DNA of 64,000 nucleotides from Rapana venosa. Lineage: Eukaryota > Mollusca > Gastropoda > Neogastropoda > Muricidae. Location of the stretch: assembly GCA_028751875.1 (NCBI GenBank), contig CM054165.1, forward strand, positions 20,801,362 to 20,865,361, given 5' to 3'. The notes under the pieces were generated by a model, which was not told where the DNA came from, made no database searches, and saw nothing but the letters and a program-made list of their open reading frames with translations. This document shows, piece after piece, positions 59,611 to 64,000 of this stretch; position 1 is the first letter of the stretch, and every line of letters begins with the position of its first letter. A program made the position numbers and the translations under genes.

Positions 59611-59975
59611 AGGAAGGGATAGCTCAGTGGTCAGAGCACTCTCTTTCCGCCAAGCTAAGGTTATGCAGCGTGGAGCGTGGTTACGGAGTGAATGACCGTT
59701 TTGCGCGCTTTGGCTTCAGTACAGTCCCCTTCCCCCTAGTTCACCCCGCTGTAAATGGGTACCTGCCCTTTTTAGGATCAGGGAAGGTAAAAGCAGCGAG
59801 GGAGAGGAGATGGGCGCCGCCCTCAATATACTGGCTCTAGAGAAGTTGAGGTCTCTGACGCCTCGCTCCCCTACGACCAAATAGGTTAGAAGAAGAAGAA
59901 GAAGAAGAAGAAGAAGAAATGGAATTCATATAGCGCTGTATCTTGCACAGACACCTTTATGGGACACCTTTACCT
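59611..59975 (+). mobile_element. SINE family A, copy A4, with AGA tail
   Basis: It begins GGGATAGCTCAGTGG (A box 59,620-59,630) and has a mutated 5S-like part (GTTATGCAGCGTGGAGCG, GTGGTTACGGAGTGAATGACC). Next are GCTTTGGCTTCAGTACAG, AAATGGGTACCTGCC, GAGGTCTCTGACGCCTCGCT, and ATAGGTTAGA, then an AGA microsatellite (59,888-59,918). The following GAATTCATATAGCGCTGTAT resembles the end of a CR1/L2-like 3' UTR. Confidence 0.9.
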
Positions 59976-60254
59976 TTTTTGCCATTACTGAGTTGTTGGA
60001 TTCTCGAGTTTCTTTTCTTTTTAATTAGATTTTTCTTTTCCTTTCTCAGCCAGATCTGCAAGTTTCATCACCAATGGTGATACTTTCTGTGTGCGACCGT
60101 TTTTTTTAATTTTTAACCCCCCATTTAGGTAGCTGCATTCAGACTTCGAGAATGGTGTCTAGACTTGACATCTGTATACATGCGTTTTTGTTGTTTGGAT
60201 TTTGGTTGGTGGGTTGTTGTTTAATTTTGTCATTCATTCATCTATCTATCTATC
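59976..60254. other. T-rich unique-looking sequence, nothing recognised
   Basis: Mixed sequence with a short TCTA tract (60,238-60,256). No gene or named repeat. Confidence 0.4.
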
Positions 60255-60425
60255 TGTCCCGTAGTCTGACGACCGTGGGGGCACCCTCAAAGACTCAACA
60301 ACCAGTTCCCTCCATTCCTCTTTCTGTTCTGCCTTTCTCAGGGTTTTGTTGAGTTCTAGGCCTGTCCATTCGCTGATGTTATCCTCCCAGCCTTTCCTTG
60401 GTCTGCCTCATTCATACAGGTAGGA
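60255..60425 (-). mobile_element. RTE-type retrotransposon 3' end, minus strand
   Basis: The reverse complement has GAGGCAGACCAAGGAAAGGC, GGGAGGATAACATCAGCGAA, TGGACAGGCC, GAGAAAGGCAGAACAGAAAG and GGAGGGAACTGGTTGTTGAG. They encode, in shifted frames, GRPRK-, DNISEWTG-, and RKAEQKEEW-like segments. It is the clean equivalent of the end of 53,455-53,785. Confidence 0.82.
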
Positions 60426-60429
60426 CTTG

Positions 60430-60835
60430 ACCGGTGGATCGGTGGTCTAGAGGTAACGCGCCTGTTTAGAATGCGCAAAGTCCGGGTCGGGTGTGTGCGT
60501 GGTTCGTATCCCGTTTGGGCCCGAAATTTTTCCCCCACATCCATGAGTGGTAGTCTGGGCGCTAGTCTTTCGGATGAGACGATGAACCGAGGTCCCGTGT
60601 ATTACACAAAATTTTCAGCGCACGTAAAAGAACCCACGGCAACAAGAGAGTTGTCCCTGGCAAAATTCTTAGAAAAAAGCCACTCTGATAGGGAAACAAA
60701 TACAGTTGCAGACCAAAAGAAAAAGAAAAAAAGGTGGCGCTGCTCTTGTGGCGACGCGGTCTCCCCGGGGAAAGCAGCCCGAATTTCACGCAGAGAAATC
60801 TCGTGACTTAAAGTAGTATAAATAAATAAATAAAT
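60430..60835 (+). mobile_element. SINE family C, full copy
   Basis: A tRNA-like head (GGTGGTCTAGAGGTAACGCG; B-box-like GGTTCGTATCC at 60,501-60,511) is followed by CATGAGTGGTAGTCTGGGCG, TCTTTCGGATGAGACGATGA, CCGAGGTCCCGTGTA, AGCGCACGTAAAAGAACCCA, CGGCAACAAGAGAGTTGTCC, TGGCGCTGCTCTTG and CCCCGGGGAAAGCAGCCCGA, ending in (AAAT)n. A GGATGAGACnATnAACCGAGGTCCCGTGT-like core is shared with family B. The copy is intact enough to serve as a reference. Confidence 0.9.
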
Positions 60836-60849
60836 ACCTACTCTTCTAA

Positions 60850-61235
60850 AAGGGATGGGGACGGGATAGCCGAGTGGTTAGAATATTGCGCTCGCAATCT
60901 GACGACCCAGGTTCGATTCCCGTTCAAGGGGATATTTTCCTCTGGAGTTAACATCAGTGCAGACTCCACTCTCTCCCCAAAAAGTCGTTCGGATGATACT
61001 ATAAATCGAGGTCCCGTGTGCAAACGCACGCAGAACATCTTGCGCACACGTTAAATTCTGTTCCGCTTTTCGTAAGAGTGGGCCATTGTGTGCCGTTGGG
61101 AACAGATGAAAGAGTTGACAAATCCGCATGCACACGGGGACTGGGTGTAAAAAAGCGCATGAGTGTTTATTCCATTATCCTCGATATAAAAGAATAAAAA
61201 AAAATAAAAAAATAAAGTAAAATAAAAAAAATAAG
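60850..61235 (+). mobile_element. SINE family B, full copy, plus strand
   Basis: A box TAGCCGAGTGG (60,867-60,877) and B box GGTTCGATTCC (60,910-60,920) lie in a tRNA-like head. The body contains TTAACATCAGTGCAGACTCC, TTCGGATGATACTATAAATC, ACGCAGAACATCTTGCGCAC, TCCGCTTTTCGTAAGAG and GGGAACAGATGAAAG. It ends CCTCGATATAAAAGAATAAA and an A/T tail. No frame of note; it is a non-autonomous element. Confidence 0.95.
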
Positions 61236-61299
61236 AAATAAAATGGTTCATTTTTCACTTCACACAGAGAGTGCTCCAAGTCGATATATTTATTTATTT

Positions 61300-61640
61300 A
61301 TTTTATTTTATTCCTTTATATCGAGGATAATGGAATAAGCTCTTATGTGTTTTTTTACATCTAGTCCCCGTCTGTTTGCGGATTTGTGAATTCTGTCATC
61401 TGTTTCCACCGGCACACAATGGCCTACTCTTACGAAAAGCGGAACAGGATTTAACATGTGCGTAAGATGTTCTGCACACGGGACCTCGGTATAGTCTCAT
61501 CCGAAGGACTTTTGGGGAGAGTGGAGTCGGCACTGATGTTAACTCCAGAGGAAAATTTCCCCTTGAACGGGAATCGAACCCGGGTCGTCAGATTGCGAGC
61601 GCAATGTTGTAACCACTAGGCTATCCCGTCCCGTATATTT
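61300..61640 (-). mobile_element. SINE family B, full copy, minus strand
   Basis: The reverse complement of the plus copy next door, with the B box complement GGAATCGAACC at 61,570-61,580 and A box complement CCACTAGGCTA at 61,613-61,623. The two copies stand tail to tail about 65-80 bases apart. Confidence 0.95.
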
Positions 61641-61860
61641 ATGCATATAGAGGTTGTCGTGTACAAAAGAAAATAAAAAAGTGATTACAACGCACTTCTC
61701 TGGCATAGTAGTAATTACTTGCAAATTCCAATCACACTGCCACCAATGTACCCGAGAAAAATCCTCTTCCGTAACGAGATTACCCTTAAAATATCCAATA
61801 AGAGGATTTCTTTTTCAGGTTTAGGTCATTCACTTAATTTACTCTGTCCTGGTTTTATTA
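61641..61860. other. Unique-looking sequence, nothing recognised
   Basis: No frame above a short length and no named repeat. Confidence 0.4.
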
Positions 61861-61863
61861 CCC

Positions 61864-61896
61864 TGTGTTGTGTGTGTGTGTGCGTGTGAGTGTGTG

Positions 61897-61952
<56 letters not shown>

Positions 61953-61990
61953 CGCGCGTGTGTGTGTGTGGGGGGGGTGGGGGGGTGAGA
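61864..61990. repeat. TG microsatellite with CG and G runs
   Basis: (TG)n, CGCGCGCGCGCG at 61,945-61,957, then TG and a G run. Confidence 0.96.
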
Positions 61991-62049
61991 TTTATTTTTT
62001 CATCTTATTTCTGTTCTTTTATGTCAAGGGTAGTGTATGCGTGGGCTTC

Positions 62050-62057
62050 TGTGTGTG

Positions 62058-62110
<53 letters not shown>

Positions 62111-62170
62111 GTGTGTGTGTGTGTGTGCGTGTGTGTGTGTGTGTGTGTATGTGTGTGTGTGCATGTAGGG
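62050..62170. repeat. TG microsatellite
   Basis: (TG)n of about 115 bases with a few single-base breaks. Confidence 0.96.
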
Positions 62171-62194
62171 GGGGAGCTATTATTTTTTTAATTT

Positions 62195-62543
62195 TATGTA
62201 ATTATTCTTTTATATCGAGGATAATGGAATAAGCACTTATGTGCTTTTTTACATCCAGTCCCCGTGTGTATGCGGCTTTGTAAAATCTGTCATCTGTTCC
62301 CACCGACACACAATGGCCTACTCTTTCGAAAATCGGAACAGGATTTAACGTGTGCGCAAGATATTCTGCGTGCGTTCGCACACGGGACCTCGGTTTATAG
62401 TCTCATCCGAAGAACTTTTTGGGGAGAGTGGAGTCTGCACTGATGTTAACTCCAGGGGAAAATATCCCCTTGAACGGGAATCGAACCCGGGTTGTCAGAT
62501 TGCCAGCGCAATGTTCTAACCACTAGGCTATCCCGTCTCCCGG
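62195..62543 (-). mobile_element. SINE family B, full copy, minus strand, second
   Basis: It reads like 61,300-61,640: TATATCGAGGATAATGGAAT, TACATCCAGTCCCCGTG, TGGCCTACTCTTTCGAAAAT, ATATTCTGCGTGCG, the B box complement at 62,477-62,487 and A box complement CCACTAGGCTA at 62,520-62,530. Confidence 0.95.
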
Positions 62544-63220
62544 GTTTAGAGTGGGTGTGGGTCCATACGTGTGTGTGTGTGTGCGCGTGTGTATGTGTTT
62601 TGTGTGTAGGGGACATAAAGAGAATACAGATAGCCAGAAGAGAGATGGTAAAGAAACCAAAATAGTTGATGTCCAGCGAAAGGAGAGAGACACAGACAGA
62701 TAAACACAAGAATTTCGTTCAGTACCAGCCAGAGAGATAGACCTCATCAACATCACCCCCATCTATCTGTCTGTCTCTCCCAATTTGGCCACCTATCTAT
62801 CCAATCGTTCTTTTGATAATATGGATTAAGCAGCTTCATTATCAACAAGGAGAATAGCCACGTAGGTGACGTATATCCTGCAAATAGCAAACCTAGATCA
62901 CAGATTAAAAAAACAAATGTTTATTCAAGGCGTATGCAACTGAATGTTGACATAATCCCATTAAAGGTTTGTTTGGGTTTTTTCTTCTTTTTATTGCTTT
63001 TTCTGTGTTTAATTACTTTTTCTTTGAAAATCGCATTTGTTTGGGAAAACCTACAACCGTTTAATTTGTTATGTAAAAAAGTGGATATTTCTAATGTCCC
63101 CTTTTATCTGCCGACCTCAAAAGTAGGTGATGCAAGTCAGATAGTTCGAACACGATCTCTTGGAATAGGCTGCGTATAATTCTACATTTCCCCATGTAGG
63201 CAAAGTGTAGGCAACGGACA
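62544..63220. other. Short TG tract, then unique-looking sequence
   Basis: A (TG) tract lies at 62,569-62,608. The remainder has no frame with recognised similarity, no repeat I can name and no RNA gene. Confidence 0.4.
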
Positions 63221-63226
63221 GTCTTA

Positions 63227-63269
63227 ACCCCCCCCCCCCTCCCCCTACCCCCCCCCCCCCCCCCCCCTC
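63227..63269. repeat. Poly-C tract
   Basis: C runs with CT and TA breaks. Confidence 0.93.
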
Positions 63270-63411
63270 AACGAAACAAAGTGTCGCACGATTCGCACGC
63301 ACGTGTTGTCCCAATTTAGAAACACGCTTGGGACAGGACTCTTGATCACACGGGAGGTAATCCATTTACCGCCCCAGGTCACAATTATTTCATGTATAAG
63401 GATGGGGGGGT

Positions 63412-63530
63412 TGCAGAATAGCCTAGTGGTTAGAGCGTTCTGTTCGTGTTCTGACGGCCTGGGTTTAAACCACCACGCACGGCGTGCGAATCCAACATCA
63501 CTCTGTCAAGACTGCTTAATTTAGCACGCG
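63412..63530 (+). mobile_element. tRNA-like SINE head, unassigned
   Basis: GCAGAATAGCCTAGTGG, TTAGAGCGTTC, and the B-box-like GGGTTTAAACC resemble family B's tRNA head, but the following bases do not match its body. It abuts the family A copy at 63,535, so the two may form a composite insertion. Confidence 0.6.
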
Positions 63531-63534
63531 CCTT

Positions 63535-63835
63535 CCCGTCACGTGGTCGGAGCACTCGCTTTCCCCCAGCCAAGTTAAGCAGCGTTGAGCGTGGTTACCA
63601 GTTGGATGGGTGACCGTTTGCGCGCCTTGGCTTCAGTACAGTTCCCCCAGTTCACCCAGCTGTAAATGGGTACCTGCCCTCTTTAGGGTCAGGGAAGGTA
63701 AAGCAGCGAGGGAGAGGAGATGGGCACCGCTCTCAATATGCTGACTCCTAGAGATGTGAGGTCTCTGACGCCTCGCTCCCCTACGACCTTATAGGTTATG
63801 GGACTCCTTTACTTTTACCTTCCTTTCACCGAGTA
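63535..63835 (+). mobile_element. SINE family A, copy A5, clean
   Basis: It starts at GTGGTCGGAGCACTCGC without the full tRNA-like start. The 5S-like words AAGTTAAGCAGCG (63,572-63,584) and TTGGATGGGTGACC (63,602-63,615) are intact. The body AAATGGGTACCTGCCCTC, GAGGTCTCTGACGCCTCGCT and ATAGGTTATGGGACTCC ends in a short ACTTTTACC tail. Confidence 0.92.
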
Positions 63836-64000
63836 TGTGTGTGGTCAGTTCCTGCTAAAATTAGAACCAGCTGGGCTGAGCTGGGCTGAGCTGGGATGGA
63901 AAAGATCGCATATGAGAGAAGCTGAAAGTGGAGGGAAACTGACAGCTGTGAATGGAGTACATCCCTTTTCAAGGAGATTTTTTTTATATATCCTGGAGTC
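63836..64000. other. No recognised feature; short GAGCTGGGCT repeat
   Basis: GCTGGGCTGA occurs two to three times in tandem at about 63,871-63,897. Nothing else is seen. Confidence 0.5.

Noticed and set aside
60855..60927. True tRNA gene
   Set aside because: The A and B boxes are the head of SINE B; the same head with the same body recurs at 61,300 and 62,195, and the acceptor stem is not closed.
63572..63615. 5S rRNA gene
   Set aside because: Only the internal control-region-like words match; flanks are those of SINE A and the full 5S length is absent.

Overview
This 64 kb window is repeat-dominated DNA from an animal genome. I find no intact host protein-coding gene. Several features point to a metazoan: tRNA-derived SINEs, one family of which carries a 5S rRNA-like segment; CR1/L2-like and RTE-like non-LTR retrotransposons; very long CA/TG, GATA, CATA, CT and TTC microsatellites; and two gaps of exactly 500 N. 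The combination fits a marine invertebrate, and I suspect a gastropod mollusc. That is an inference from repeat style, not a proven assignment.

Layout. (1) About 1-29,040 is a giant tandem satellite with a 20-bp unit, GTTGTAACCATGTTGTACTT on the left half and its complement AAGTACAACATGGTTACAAC on the right half. The orientation flips across the first N gap (16,382-16,881). Three things interrupt the array: a 6-kb element flanked by ~1.45-kb direct repeats (about 408-6,526), a ~550-bp non-satellite island (about 10,580-11,130), and a CR1/L2-like LINE (about 17,580-19,805). (2) 29,040-35,630 holds C-rich and CA-rich low-complexity DNA around a ~2.9-kb unit present in two tandem copies, each with a long interrupted TTC tract. 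(3) 35,640-41,225 holds a second CR1/L2-like LINE 3' end, many microsatellites, SINE copies, poly-G, and a minus-strand LINE reverse-transcriptase fragment. (4) 41,490-44,260 is a long, decayed RTE-type element that appears nested inside the minus-strand LINE, whose other part lies at 44,525-44,885. (5) 45,410-46,240 is an inverted pair of a repeat that also lies inside the 2.9-kb units. (6) 46,735-54,590 is a patchwork of SINE copies, four RTE 3'-end fragments (one of them starting inside the RT domain) and another CR1/L2-like 3' end. (7) 54,600-57,660 is an array of CA tracts alternating with identically truncated SINE copies. (8) 57,865-64,000 holds clean SINE copies of three families between CT/TG microsatellites.

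The genes present, all broken, are retrotransposon genes. The LINE fragments are the likely kind of enzyme source for moving the SINEs, but no copy here can encode an active protein. Copies in roughly 17.6-19.6, 38.1-41.3 and 47.7-58.3 kb differ from cleaner copies of the same families mainly by homopolymer-like substitutions and small indels. I read this as low consensus quality at least as much as biological decay. Long open frames in satellite or microsatellite DNA are by-products of repeat composition and are not annotated as genes.
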